A stretch of DNA of 64,000 bases from Wukongibacter sp050859025 (GTDB lineage Bacteria > Bacillota > Clostridia > Peptostreptococcales > Caminicellaceae): positions 4,898,001 to 4,962,000 of the forward strand of contig NZ_CP138200.1 in the NCBI RefSeq assembly GCF_050859025.1, in the 5' to 3' direction. Below the pieces are notes generated by a model. That model searched no databases. It saw only the letters and a program-made list of their open reading frames with translations, and was not told where the DNA came from. Shown here piece by piece: positions 8,772-17,333 of this stretch. Each line of letters opens with the position of its first letter. The stretch's first letter is position 1. The position numbers were made by a program, and so were the translations under genes.

Positions 8772-10300
8772 TAGCCCTGCTCCTTTCTATTGCCTGTCAT
8801 ATAGTATCCTATCTCATTTTTACCTATTTCCCCGTTTTTGAATTCCCCTGTTACTTCTCCTTCATAAAGGGTTATTATTCTGTCTGATAATCTGAAAATC
8901 TCATCTAGCTCCGCTGAAACCAATAATATCGCACAGCCCTCGTTTCGTTTTTTCATTATTTGATCATGTATAAACTCTATGGCTCCAATATCTACTCCCC
9001 TTGTAGGCTGAGATATCAGGAGTATTTCTGTATCGAAGGAAAATTCCCTAGCAATAACTACTTTTTGCATATTTCCTCCCGATAGAGAGCCTACCTTCAC
9101 ATCTTCCGAAGCCGTTCTTACATCAAATTTTTCAACTAACTTTTTAGCATAGTTCCTTATATTATCTCTTCTTAAATGTATTCTATTTTTACTGAATTCC
9201 TCTTTAAATTGATTTCCCATCAAAACATTATCCGTTATACTTGAAATCTTACTAAGACCAGTTACTAATCTGTCCTCTGGTATATGTGCTACTCCTAATT
9301 CCCTTATTTTCTTAGTGCTAAAGCCTGTGGCATCCACCTTCTTTATATAGAGCTTGCCTGCCTCTATTTTTCTCATTCCTGCCATTGCTTCTACTAATTC
9401 ACTTTGTCCATTTCCCTCTATACCTGCTATGCCGAGAATTTCTCCAGATTTTATTTTAAAGCTTACTCCCTTTAATGCTTCAAAACCTCTATTATTCTTT
9501 AGAGTAAGGTCTTCTACACTTATAAATTCTTCACCTGACATTTCAGGTCTATCTATCTCCTCTAGAAGCACTTCTCTACCCACCATAAGCTCCGCTAGTA
9601 TTCTTTCAGTTACGTCACATGTATTTACTACATCTACAAGCTTTCCCTGCCTCATTACAGCAACTCTGTCGGATATTGCCAATACCTCATTCAATTTATG
9701 GGTTATTATTATTACAGTCTTATTCAGCTCGTTTACAAGCCTTCTAATAACCTTAAAAAGTTCCTCAGTTTCTTGTGGAGTAAGGACTGCTGTAGGCTCA
9801 TCTAATATTAGTATATCTGCTCCTTTATAGAGTGTTTTTAGTATTTCCACCCTTTGCTGAATTCCAACAGATACATCTCTGATTTTAGCATTTGGATCTA
9901 CTTCAAGACCATAGGTTTCACTTAACTCCCGAACAATATCTACAGCCTTCTTTTTATCTGAGAATATCTTTTTACTTCTTGGTTCACTTCCAAGTACAAT
10001 ATTTTCCGCTATGGTAAAAGAGGGAACTAACATAAAGTGCTGATGAACCATTCCTATACCCTTTTTAATTGAAGTACTCGGCGAAAATCTTTTAATAGGC
10101 TCTCCCTTAACATATACCTCCCCTGAGGTTGGAGCATGAAGTCCGTACATAGTTTTCATGAGGGTAGATTTCCCCGCTCCATTTTCACCAACTATTGCAT
10201 ATATCTCTCCCTTATTTACATGAAGGCTTATATTGTCATTAGCTAAAACGCCTGGAAACTGTTTCGATACATTTTTAAACTCTATAATCCTTTCAGACAT
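8771..10300 (-). CDS. nupO: Nucleoside ABC transporter ATP-binding protein, duplicated (NupO-like)
   Basis: ATPase of 509 residues with two fused ABC domains. The first is canonical: Walker A GENGAGKST, VGIQQRVEILK in place of the signature, Walker B ILILDEPTAVLTP. The second has the degenerate P-loop GIEGNGQSE, signature LSGGNMQKVVIARE, and ISQPTRGVDIGA. A catalytically weak second site is usual for the sugar/nucleoside CUT2-like family. Preceded by the BMP lipoprotein gene and followed by two permease genes, so it drives nucleoside import. Confidence 0.93.
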   Translation of the reverse strand: MSERIIEFKNVSKQFPGVLANDNISLHVNKGEIYAIVGENGAGKSTLMKTMYGLHAPTSGEVYVKGEPIKRFSPSTSIKKGIGMVHQHFMLVPSFTIAENIVLGSEPRSKKIFSDKKKAVDIVRELSETYGLEVDPNAKIRDVSVGIQQRVEILKTLYKGADILILDEPTAVLTPQETEELFKVIRRLVNELNKTVIIITHKLNEVLAISDRVAVMRQGKLVDVVNTCDVTERILAELMVGREVLLEEIDRPEMSGEEFISVEDLTLKNNRGFEALKGVSFKIKSGEILGIAGIEGNGQSELVEAMAGMRKIEAGKLYIKKVDATGFSTKKIRELGVAHIPEDRLVTGLSKISSITDNVLMGNQFKEEFSKNRIHLRRDNIRNYAKKLVEKFDVRTASEDVKVGSLSGGNMQKVVIAREFSFDTEILLISQPTRGVDIGAIEFIHDQIMKKRNEGCAILLVSAELDEIFRLSDRIITLYEGEVTGEFKNGEIGKNEIGYYMTGNRKEQG

Positions 10301-10325
10301 ATTCCCTTCTTCCTTTCTAATCTAC

Positions 10326-10357
10326 TTTAAAAAAGAAGAAGCCTGAGCTTCTTCTTT
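10326..10357 (-). terminator. Intra-operon terminator/attenuator after the binding protein gene
   Basis: An 11-bp stem (AAAGAAGAAGC / GCTTCTTCTTT) with a CTGA loop, followed on the minus strand by T6. It lies between the BMP lipoprotein gene and the ATPase gene. Partial termination here would give more binding protein than membrane subunits, a common arrangement. Confidence 0.75.
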
Positions 10358-10360
10358 CTA

Positions 10361-10540
10361 GTTAAACCCCTTATACTAGTTGTTATGAAGTACTCAAGGG
10401 ATTTTGATATTTCATTTGAGTGATTTCAATGAATCTGTTTTCACCTTCAACGCTATATAGAAAAACAGGTTCATTGCATGAACGAAAAGGAAATATCATA
10501 ATCCCTCGCAGCAGTACTAACTAGCTAGGCAGGTTAATTT
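10361..10540. repeat. Palindromic foldback element, copy 1
   Basis: About 180 bp of nested imperfect inverted repeats: outer arms GTTAAACC...TTATACTAGTT against AACTAGCTAGGCAGGTTAA, middle arms AGTACTC / AGTACT and AGGGATTTTGATATTTC / GAAATATCATAATCCCT, inner arms TGAATCTGTTTT / AAAACAGGTTCA. A second, shorter copy lies at 57621-57752 and a half copy at 49695-49730. In the transcript it would form a long hairpin just after the lipoprotein stop. No coding capacity. Confidence 0.7.
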
Positions 10541-10542
10541 AT

Positions 10543-11631
10543 CTATTTCGCTTCTGGTATAGTGATTTCTCCAGTTTTAATCTTTTCTTTAAGCTCGTTT
10601 ACTTTCTTAATCATATCCTCAGTTACTATTTGCTTCATATCTTCGGTTCCAAATGCAACATCAACACCATTTTCGTTGATACCATATTGATATACAGAGC
10701 CAGCTTTAAATTCACCTTTTTGGATTCTTTCTAAGGATTCATATATAGATAATCCTACTCCTTTAACCATACTAGCCATTATATTGTCAGGGTTTATGTA
10801 TCTTTGATCTGAATCTACTCCAATTGCATATTGCTCTGAATCCTTAGCTGCTTCAAATACACCTTCTCCAGTCTTTCCGGCAACTTGGAATACTATATCC
10901 ACGCCCTTAGCATATAGAGCTAATGCACTTTCCTTACCCTTTGCTGGATCTTCAAAATCTCCTGCAAATATAGTCTCTACTACAACATCAGGGTTAATGT
11001 GTTTTGCACCTGCTTCATAACCTACTTGGAAGTTCCTGATTACTGGAATATCCATTCCACCAACCATACCTATTTTAGCTTCTGCATTCATTCCTTCAAT
11101 ACTTTCATCAGTAGTAGCCATTGCAGCCAATGCACCTGCTAAGAATGAACCTTCGTTTTCCATGTAATCTATACATGTAATGTTCGGTACACCTTCAATT
11201 ACGTTATCAATATATATGTAATTCTTATCTGTAAATTCCTTTGCTACCTCTTGGATAACGTCATAGAACTCAAAACCAACAACCACTATTACTTCACTTC
11301 TCTCAGAAGCTGCTATTAGTTGATCGCTAAAAAGAGATGGATCATTTTTACACTCTAATACTGTAGTTTTAGCACCTAATTTTTCCTTTGCCATTTCAAT
11401 ACCTTCGTTACTTGAATCGTAGAAGGATCTGTCTCCTAGTCCACCTGCAACAACTAAAGATACACTAATTTCTTCCTTTTTCTCTTCTGTAGCTTTAGGA
11501 GCTTCTTCTGCGGACTTAGGAGCTTCCTTTGTCTCTTCTGCAGCTTTAGGCTCTTCCTTTGCACCACATCCTGCGAATACCATTGATACCATTAGTATCA
11601 AGCTTAAAAATAATACTAACTTTTTCTTCAT
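10543..11631 (-). CDS. BMP-family nucleoside-binding lipoprotein
   Basis: Substrate-binding lipoprotein of 362 residues for the nucleoside importer. The signal peptide ends in a lipobox (MVFAGC, lipidated Cys22), followed by a Lys/Glu/Ala-rich linker (about 23-52) and the BMP (PnrA/Med-like) domain with the characteristic LVVAGGLGDRSFYDSSNEGIE start. First structural gene after the Crp/Fnr regulator (30-bp gap) and ahead of a terminator-like hairpin and the transporter ATPase. Ligand inferred from family and the terminal phosphorylase gene; purine and pyrimidine specificity cannot be told apart. Confidence 0.93.
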   Translation of the reverse strand: MKKKLVLFLSLILMVSMVFAGCGAKEEPKAAEETKEAPKSAEEAPKATEEKKEEISVSLVVAGGLGDRSFYDSSNEGIEMAKEKLGAKTTVLECKNDPSLFSDQLIAASERSEVIVVVGFEFYDVIQEVAKEFTDKNYIYIDNVIEGVPNITCIDYMENEGSFLAGALAAMATTDESIEGMNAEAKIGMVGGMDIPVIRNFQVGYEAGAKHINPDVVVETIFAGDFEDPAKGKESALALYAKGVDIVFQVAGKTGEGVFEAAKDSEQYAIGVDSDQRYINPDNIMASMVKGVGLSIYESLERIQKGEFKAGSVYQYGINENGVDVAFGTEDMKQIVTEDMIKKVNELKEKIKTGEITIPEAK

Positions 11632-11661
11632 TAATAATTCCTCCCTATTTTCCTCACATAC

Positions 11662-12345
11662 CTATAGAAATCTTGCAACTTCCTTTTCTTCTATAAGCCT
11701 TTGTAAATTTTTTATTTTAATATAATCATCGTCAATTATGATTATATCATCATCAGCTAATTCTCTTAAGGTCCTATTTATACTTCGCGTAGTTACTACA
11801 AACTTCTCGCTTAAATACTTCTTATTCAAGAATATCTTGTAGTGCTTATGATAGTTTTCATTTTTCATACACTCAACTAAGTACTCGCATACTCTAAATT
11901 TTAGACAATATAAGGTATCATAACTAGCTTTCTGTGATAGCTCATAGGAGCTACTAGCTAAGGTCTTGGTAAGATAATATAATATACTATTATCTGTCTT
12001 TATCCACTTTAAAAATGCATCCTTTCTAAGCCTTATTATTTCCGTTGTAGTTATAGCCTCAACACCACAAATAAAAGGCTTATCTGTAAAAAGCTCCAGT
12101 TCCCCTATATATGAACCCTCTTCGTATATCGATTGTGAATATGTTTTCCCCTTCTCCGAGGTATGATAAATATTTACAAATCCTTTAACCACTATGTAAA
12201 AATATTCGCATGGTTCTCCAAACTCACAGATAGTTTCATTAGCCTTATAAACTACATACTCCCATTTACTTTTTATTTCTTCCTTAGATTCAAGTATAAT
12301 CTTAAATATCTCTAAATTACCATCCAATATTTCTTCTAGACTCAT
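11662..12345 (-). CDS. Crp/Fnr-family regulator (YeiL-like)
   Basis: Transcription regulator of 227 residues: cyclic-nucleotide-binding-type beta-roll (about 20-125, with GEPCEYFYIVVKGFVNIYH and GSYIGELELF), a long dimer helix, and a C-terminal HTH (KYLSEKFVVTTRSINRTLREL). No Fnr-type Cys cluster is visible. The overall layout resembles YeiL of enterobacteria, itself linked to nucleoside genes. First gene of the nucleoside operon, so it probably controls the operon and itself. A perfect palindrome GGACATATGTCC sits 41 bp upstream. Confidence 0.85.
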   Translation of the reverse strand: MSLEEILDGNLEIFKIILESKEEIKSKWEYVVYKANETICEFGEPCEYFYIVVKGFVNIYHTSEKGKTYSQSIYEEGSYIGELELFTDKPFICGVEAITTTEIIRLRKDAFLKWIKTDNSILYYLTKTLASSSYELSQKASYDTLYCLKFRVCEYLVECMKNENYHKHYKIFLNKKYLSEKFVVTTRSINRTLRELADDDIIIIDDDYIKIKNLQRLIEEKEVARFL

Positions 12346-12386
12346 AAGCTCACCTTAATTATATTAATTTTAAGTTAATTATTTAA

Positions 12387-12398
12387 GGACATATGTCC
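12387..12398. promoter_or_regulatory. Palindrome upstream of the Crp/Fnr gene
   Basis: GGACATATGTCC, a perfect 12-bp palindrome, lies between the AT-rich promoter-like segment (TTTATATAAAAATATAGG on the minus strand) and the start of the regulator gene. Crp/Fnr dimers bind two-fold symmetric sites, so an autoregulatory operator is likely. Assignment is inference from position and symmetry. Confidence 0.5.
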
Positions 12399-12520
12399 CG
12401 CACCTATATTTTTATATAAACTATGAAAATATTTTATCAGATAAGCTAGTAATATGAAAGTTCTATAATAGTATGCTATTATATATTTGCTCAGCTCAAT
12501 GATAAAAAAGTACTAGGTTA

Positions 12521-13006
12521 TTATTTCACTCTCCTTATAAAGCTACTAATCTCTTGAACCTATTTATTGATTTCTTTTCCCTCTAAGCACAATTCATAAA
12601 CCTTACTATCCCTTTCCAAGGTAAAATCTATTGATTTAAAATCAACACCATTATTTTCTAATATTTAAATTATTTTATATGATATTTCAGCAAATTGTAT
12701 ATTGTTCTGAATTGAATTATAATAATAATAAACATGTACAGAATTAATAACCTTGTTGTAATCTATATACTTATCAGTATCAAGAGTTTCATTTTTCCCT
12801 ATACCGGCATTTACATCATGAATATAAGAAAATATATCTTTATTTTCTATTTTTTATTCTTAGATATTTTTCTTATATTGATTTGTATTTATGAATCTCA
12901 AATTCAGTACCGTCATTTTTGCAGTAGACCTTGGCATAATATCGACCATATAAATTGTCATAACATAGATCAAATATAATATTATATTTGAAATTTTAAA
13001 CATCAC
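12521..13006 (-). pseudogene. Pseudogene copy of the hypothetical membrane protein at 27672-28334
   Basis: Reads against the intact gene over most of its length but lacks the region encoding the N-terminal membrane anchor and the start, carries an in-frame TAA (around 12667) and has frameshifts. Segments match almost base for base (TATTTATGAATC, ATTTCAGCAAATTG). No translation signal remains. Confidence 0.85.
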
Positions 13007-13264
13007 CCTATTTATAAATTTATGATTGAGAAGCTCAACTTATATCATAGCCTTTGCAGAACCTTCACTTCAAAATAGCTTTCGCAGGTAAGGCTCTGAG
13101 CCCCTCTTAGAAACTTAGAAATGGAAAGTAGACTCTGAGGTTTCCTTTCGAGGTACTAGTATCTTGCTGTAAAAATCAGATAAAACTTCATAAAAACTGA
13201 AATAGAGGGCATCTCACAAATCATCTTCTCTGAGACACCCTCTTTATTCAATATATTCACCACA

Positions 13265-13543
13265 CTATCTTAAAACAATTTCCTCTAGTAGTGGATATCC
13301 CTTATATACTTTAATCTTTGCAAGCGCTTCTCCAGCCCTAACTTTTTCTTCTAGCTCTTTACCAGTATTTTTAGGAACAAAATACTTATCCAAAGTATAA
13401 TCCACTCTAATTCCCTTTACTTCTCTCCCACTGCTGTTGTCCCAAATATCATATTACTATTTACCTTCTATATATTCCTTCCTTTAGTTTTTTTAAAGTT
13501 ACTCTATCTACTTCATAATACCCGTCCTTTTTAGCCAACTGGG
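13265..13543 (-). pseudogene. Pseudogene fragment of the GDYXXLXY-domain gene at 28591-29157
   Basis: The 3' half of the gene is recognisable (TTAAAACAATTTCCTC at the stop end, TTTGCAAGCGCTTCTCC, ACAAAATACTTATCCAAAG), with a frameshift where the intact gene encodes the KYEYDIW segment and truncation upstream. A hairpin terminator before it (13205-13245, GAGGGCATCTCA / TGAGACACCCTC) is duplicated as well. Confidence 0.85.
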
Positions 13544-13570
13544 AGAAAAGTAAAAAAGGGTATGAATAAT

Positions 13571-13930
13571 TCACTTATTCTCGTATCTTTTCATTATACT
13601 AATCACTTCATCATTAATTGTTACAGCATCGTTTTTTATCTTAGACGTCATTGATTGATTTAGGTTAAGTACATCAGAAATTTCTTTATTACTTATTCTA
13701 CAACATTTTTCACTTAATAACACGATCACTTTCCTCATATCTGATAATCTCTTTACTCTACTTCTTTTTCTTATATCATCTACTTCGATATCTTCTTGAT
13801 CACATATAGAATTAACCAGTTCTCCAAATTCGATATTATCCCTATTAACTGCCTCTTGTTTAGATACTTTTAATGTTTGTTCTTGTTCACTTAATTTATA
13901 ATCTTTTAGTTCTAAAAATTTTAGTGTCTG
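13571..13930 (-). pseudogene. Transposase C-terminal remnant (REP-associated Y1 type, probable)
   Basis: An open stretch without a start codon encodes about 118 residues ending ...SDMRKVIVLLSEKCCR, ISNKEISDVLNLN, QSMTSKIKNDAVTIN and a TGA at 13571. This matches my memory of the C-terminal helix-turn-helix tail of Y1-type (REP-associated) transposases of Clostridia. The 5' part, including any HUH catalytic motif, is gone. The upstream edge contains GGGTCAGAC, a motif often seen at such elements and echoed at 32077-32126. The fragment abuts the activase gene end. Confidence 0.55.
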
Positions 13931-13944
13931 ACCCTGAATAACTG

Positions 13945-14868
13945 CTATTTGTAATATAAAACTTTAATACCATACTCATTGATTATCCCCTTTATTTCTT
14001 CAATCTTTTCTTCACTGGACTTTTTAAATTCGTAATAATTACTCATGCCTAAAGCTTTATATTTTGGAACCCCATAATTATGATAGGGAAGTATCTCGAC
14101 TCTAGCTGCAATTATTTTTTCTGAAATGAAGCCTAGCATTTCATGGATATTTTCCAAATCATCATTTACACCTTCAATTAACGGTATTCTTATTACAGTT
14201 TTCTTATTAAACTTTGAAATTTTTATAATATTTTCAAGTATTAATCTATTATCAACACCTGTAAGCTTTTTATGAATTTTACTATCCATATGTTTTATGT
14301 CCACAAATACAAAGTCCACCATTTCCATAATATCCTTCAATAAATCCCATTCAAAATATCCACATGTTTCAATAGCCGTATCTATACCCAAGGATGTACA
14401 GCTTTTTACAAGTTCCCTTAAAAACTGATGTTGAGATGTAGGCTCTCCCCCTGAAAAAGTGACTCCACCTTCTGATTCTCTATAAAAAACCATATCTCTT
14501 TTTATTATGTTAATAATATCATCGACAGACATTTCCTTCCCAATAATTTCACGTGCACCCGAAGGACATACTTCTACACATTTTCTACAGTCCTCACATT
14601 GACTGCGTTGTAATTTAATATTATCATCTATTATAATGTTGGCTCCCCCAGGACATATATCTATACATTTTCGACATTTAATACATTTTTCATTTGAAAA
14701 GGTTAATACTGGATTTTCATTCCATGACTCTGGATTATGACACCACTTACATCTTAAAGGACATCCCTTCAAAAATATAGTTGTCCTTATGCCGTTTCCA
14801 TCATGTAACGACCATCTTTGAATGTCAAATACATTTCCACTAATATTCTTATTTTTTGATGAATACAT
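13945..14868 (-). CDS. Glycyl-radical enzyme activating enzyme (radical SAM)
   Basis: Radical SAM protein of 307 residues that would install the glycyl radical on the enzyme encoded 15 bp upstream. The SAM cluster motif is Cys36-x3-Cys40-x2-Cys43 (GCPLRCKWC). A ferredoxin-like insert follows with two CxxCxxCxxxC motifs (CIKCRKCIDIC and CEDCRKCVEVC), as in activases of non-PFL glycyl-radical enzymes. GGEPTSQ and IETCGY are also present. The start ATG has SD GGAG. The extra clusters argue for the dehydratase/decarboxylase/lyase group and against a housekeeping PFL activase. Confidence 0.94.
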   Translation of the reverse strand: MYSSKNKNISGNVFDIQRWSLHDGNGIRTTIFLKGCPLRCKWCHNPESWNENPVLTFSNEKCIKCRKCIDICPGGANIIIDDNIKLQRSQCEDCRKCVEVCPSGAREIIGKEMSVDDIINIIKRDMVFYRESEGGVTFSGGEPTSQHQFLRELVKSCTSLGIDTAIETCGYFEWDLLKDIMEMVDFVFVDIKHMDSKIHKKLTGVDNRLILENIIKISKFNKKTVIRIPLIEGVNDDLENIHEMLGFISEKIIAARVEILPYHNYGVPKYKALGMSNYYEFKKSSEEKIEEIKGIINEYGIKVLYYK

Positions 14869-14883
14869 TTTTAATCTCCATAT

Positions 14884-17250
14884 CTACATTGTTTCATAGG
14901 TTGTTCTCTCGATTATTGCATCCTGCATTTCCCTAGAGAGATTTACAAATTGTGTGCTGTATCCAGCAACCCTTACTAAAAGATCTCTATATTCCTCTGG
15001 ATTCTCCTGTGCTTTTCTCAATGTTTCAGTGGAAATAACATTAAATTGAACATGGAAGGCACCTAGTGAAAAATATCCTCTAATTATTGACGCCAGGTTT
15101 CTTAAGTCTCTATCTGACTTCAGCAAATCAGGTGATAATTTTATATTTAAAAGTGTTCCCCCTGAGTGAACATCATGATTTATTTTAGCTGCAGATCTCA
15201 TGGCCGCCGTTGGACTAGTCAAGTCAGTTCCTGCATGGGGTGACACCCCTTCAGTCAGAGGTGATTTAGCTAATCTACCATCTGGAGTTGCTCCAATGAC
15301 ACTACCTGTTGGAACATAGTTTGATATTCCCATAAATGCAGAATTAAATGGCGAACCAAAAAAGTCTTTATATTTTTTTGTTTCTCTATTATAAAAATCG
15401 GTAGCTTCAACTGCAAATGAATCTACATAATCAATATCATTTCCATATTTAGGACAATTCAGAGCAAGTTTTCTTAACTCCTCATATCCTTCCCAGTTGG
15501 AATCTAATGCTTTATTTAGCTCTTCAAGGGTAACCTTCTTTTCTTCAAATACAAGCTTTTTAATAACAGCCAATGAATTTGCAGCATCTGCAACTCCAAT
15601 TCCCGTAAGAACAGGTCCTACATTATACCTTGCTCCACCTTTGCTTAAATCCTTACCTTTTTCAATGCATCCATCCACAAGGGTTGATAAAAAAGGTCTG
15701 GGTACCATTTCACCATGTATCTTTTGAGCTATCACAGTAGCAATAACTGAATGCTTTATTAAATAGGCTAGTTGCTTTAAAAAGGCACTCTTTACTTCAT
15801 CAAATGTTTTAAAGCTTTGTACTTCTACTTCTTCAAGTCCCATTTGTTCGCCTGTTAATCGACTTCTTCCTTTATTAATTGCATATTCTAATGCTGCAGC
15901 AATATTTATATTAACAGCAGCTGTCCATTCTCCAATTTTTCTAAAATGAGGTACAACACATCCGCAATTATTCCAATCCCTTGCATCCTCAGGCTCAAGT
16001 CCTGCTGCAAGCAGCATCTGTGAGCCTAATCTATCATTGTGGACTGCTGGAAAGCCTGTTCCTTCTCTAATAAGGTCACATACTGCTAGTAAAAATTCTT
16101 CAGGACTATCAGGATGAATTCTTACACTTAATCCTGGCTGATGAGTTTTTACATTTTGGGTAGCCTTTAAACACATGTATGAAAGCTCATTTACGGCATC
16201 GCTGCCATCACGTTTTCTACCGCCTATTGTAAGATTTTGAAATGAATTATACCCTGCATAATATTGAGCCGTATTTTTAGATATTGCCCATATCCATTCT
16301 GAAAGCTTAATCCACAAACATTCAATAAGCTCTTGTGCTTTTTCCTCTGTTATTATATTGTTCTTTATATCATTTTCATAATATGGATACATATACTGGT
16401 CAAATCTTCCTAGATTTAAGGCTAAAGAGTTTTCTGATAGTATAGCTCCGAGTTGAACAAACCAAACAGTTTGAATGGCTTCATAAAATGTTTCTGGAGG
16501 TTTACTGGGCACATTATTACATATCTTTAAGATTTCTAATAATTCTTTCTTCCTTCTTGGGTCCTTTTCTTGCAAAGCCATTTCCGATGCTTTTTGTGAA
16601 TATCTGTTAGCCAGTATAATTGTTCCATCGCATGCCTCGATAACCGCTTTATAAAAATTGATTTTTTCAATATTTTCATCAGTTAATGGCTCTAAATCTT
16701 TAAGCCTATCTAAAGCCTCATTCTTTATTCCTGTAAATCCTTTTTTAAAAATAATATCTTGGTAATCAGGTGTTATTTCCCCTACAGCACTTCTCCATTT
16801 GGAATCATTGTCGATTATTCCAGTATCAACAGCTAATTTAGCAGTTTCTTCAGGTATTCTTGAAAGAAATGCTTCTTCAAGAGATTTACCCTTCCAATAG
16901 GGAAAAATATCATTTCTAAGTATTTCTTTTTGCTCTTCACCTATTTCATAGGGGTCTTGGCTTCTAGTTTGAAATGAATCCATTTCTTCTTCTACCCACT
17001 GCCATGAAAATTCAGGACAGACAAATCCTGAGCGTCTATAGATTCCTGGTGTTCCTACTATCAATTCATCTTCAAAGATAGAAACTGGAACTTTCTTACA
17101 CACCTCTTTAAATGCCTTTGCTCTCCTTAAAACAATTGATTCTCCCTCAGTAGACTTATGGGACTGGGTGAATGCAACAGCTCTTTCAGTACATATTGAT
17201 GGTTTTGTTCTTACATAATTCTCTTTAAACTTTGCAATTCTTTTTGCCAT
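14884..17250 (-). CDS. Glycyl-radical enzyme of unassigned reaction (PFL-like)
   Basis: Anaerobic radical enzyme of 788 residues from the ATG at 17250, which has SD AGGGGGA at 7 nt. The frame opens upstream at a TTG without an SD, so the shorter start is preferred. The C-terminal glycyl loop RVAGYSTQFV places the radical on Gly763. The active-site thiyl Cys is Cys431 in NNCGCVVPH. Glycerol/diol dehydratases, choline and isethionate lyases and 4-hydroxyphenylacetate decarboxylase carry GCVE here; this protein has Val433 instead of Glu, and PFL has CC. So it is neither a plain PFL nor an obvious member of the characterised GCVE groups. It lies in an operon with two racemases, so its substrate may be an amino-acid derivative (inference). 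Confidence 0.93.
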   Translation of the reverse strand: MAKRIAKFKENYVRTKPSICTERAVAFTQSHKSTEGESIVLRRAKAFKEVCKKVPVSIFEDELIVGTPGIYRRSGFVCPEFSWQWVEEEMDSFQTRSQDPYEIGEEQKEILRNDIFPYWKGKSLEEAFLSRIPEETAKLAVDTGIIDNDSKWRSAVGEITPDYQDIIFKKGFTGIKNEALDRLKDLEPLTDENIEKINFYKAVIEACDGTIILANRYSQKASEMALQEKDPRRKKELLEILKICNNVPSKPPETFYEAIQTVWFVQLGAILSENSLALNLGRFDQYMYPYYENDIKNNIITEEKAQELIECLWIKLSEWIWAISKNTAQYYAGYNSFQNLTIGGRKRDGSDAVNELSYMCLKATQNVKTHQPGLSVRIHPDSPEEFLLAVCDLIREGTGFPAVHNDRLGSQMLLAAGLEPEDARDWNNCGCVVPHFRKIGEWTAAVNINIAAALEYAINKGRSRLTGEQMGLEEVEVQSFKTFDEVKSAFLKQLAYLIKHSVIATVIAQKIHGEMVPRPFLSTLVDGCIEKGKDLSKGGARYNVGPVLTGIGVADAANSLAVIKKLVFEEKKVTLEELNKALDSNWEGYEELRKLALNCPKYGNDIDYVDSFAVEATDFYNRETKKYKDFFGSPFNSAFMGISNYVPTGSVIGATPDGRLAKSPLTEGVSPHAGTDLTSPTAAMRSAAKINHDVHSGGTLLNIKLSPDLLKSDRDLRNLASIIRGYFSLGAFHVQFNVISTETLRKAQENPEEYRDLLVRVAGYSTQFVNLSREMQDAIIERTTYETM

Positions 17251-17333
17251 TTCAATTCCCCCTAGACTTGTCATCCTATTTATTTGATTATAATTCAATT
17301 AAATCATTTTACTCACAATATATCACAAACCCA

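Larger units (their letters stand above)
12491..13543. repeat. Decayed duplicate of the 27641-28873 segment
   Basis: About 1.05 kb that aligns by eye to 27641-28873 in the same orientation: the end of one gene, its 5' leader, an intergenic terminator and the 3' half of a second gene. Long stretches match (for example GCATTTACATCATGAATATA and CTTGGCATAATATCGACCAT). Two internal deletions of about 35 and 150 bp and many stop codons show that this is the degraded copy. The match ends abruptly near 13543 inside the second gene. Confidence 0.88.

Noticed and set aside
12734..12979. 81-codon plus-strand reading frame
   Set aside because: It is antisense to the decayed copy of the 27672-28334 gene; composition is AT-rich and there is no SD.
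14884..17250. Housekeeping pyruvate formate-lyase
   Set aside because: The active-site pair is GC, not CC, the activase has extra ferredoxin clusters, and no pyruvate or formate genes are nearby.
17251..17298. N-terminal extension of the glycyl-radical enzyme starting at TTG
   Set aside because: No SD at the TTG; AGGGGGA lies 7 nt before the ATG at 17250.
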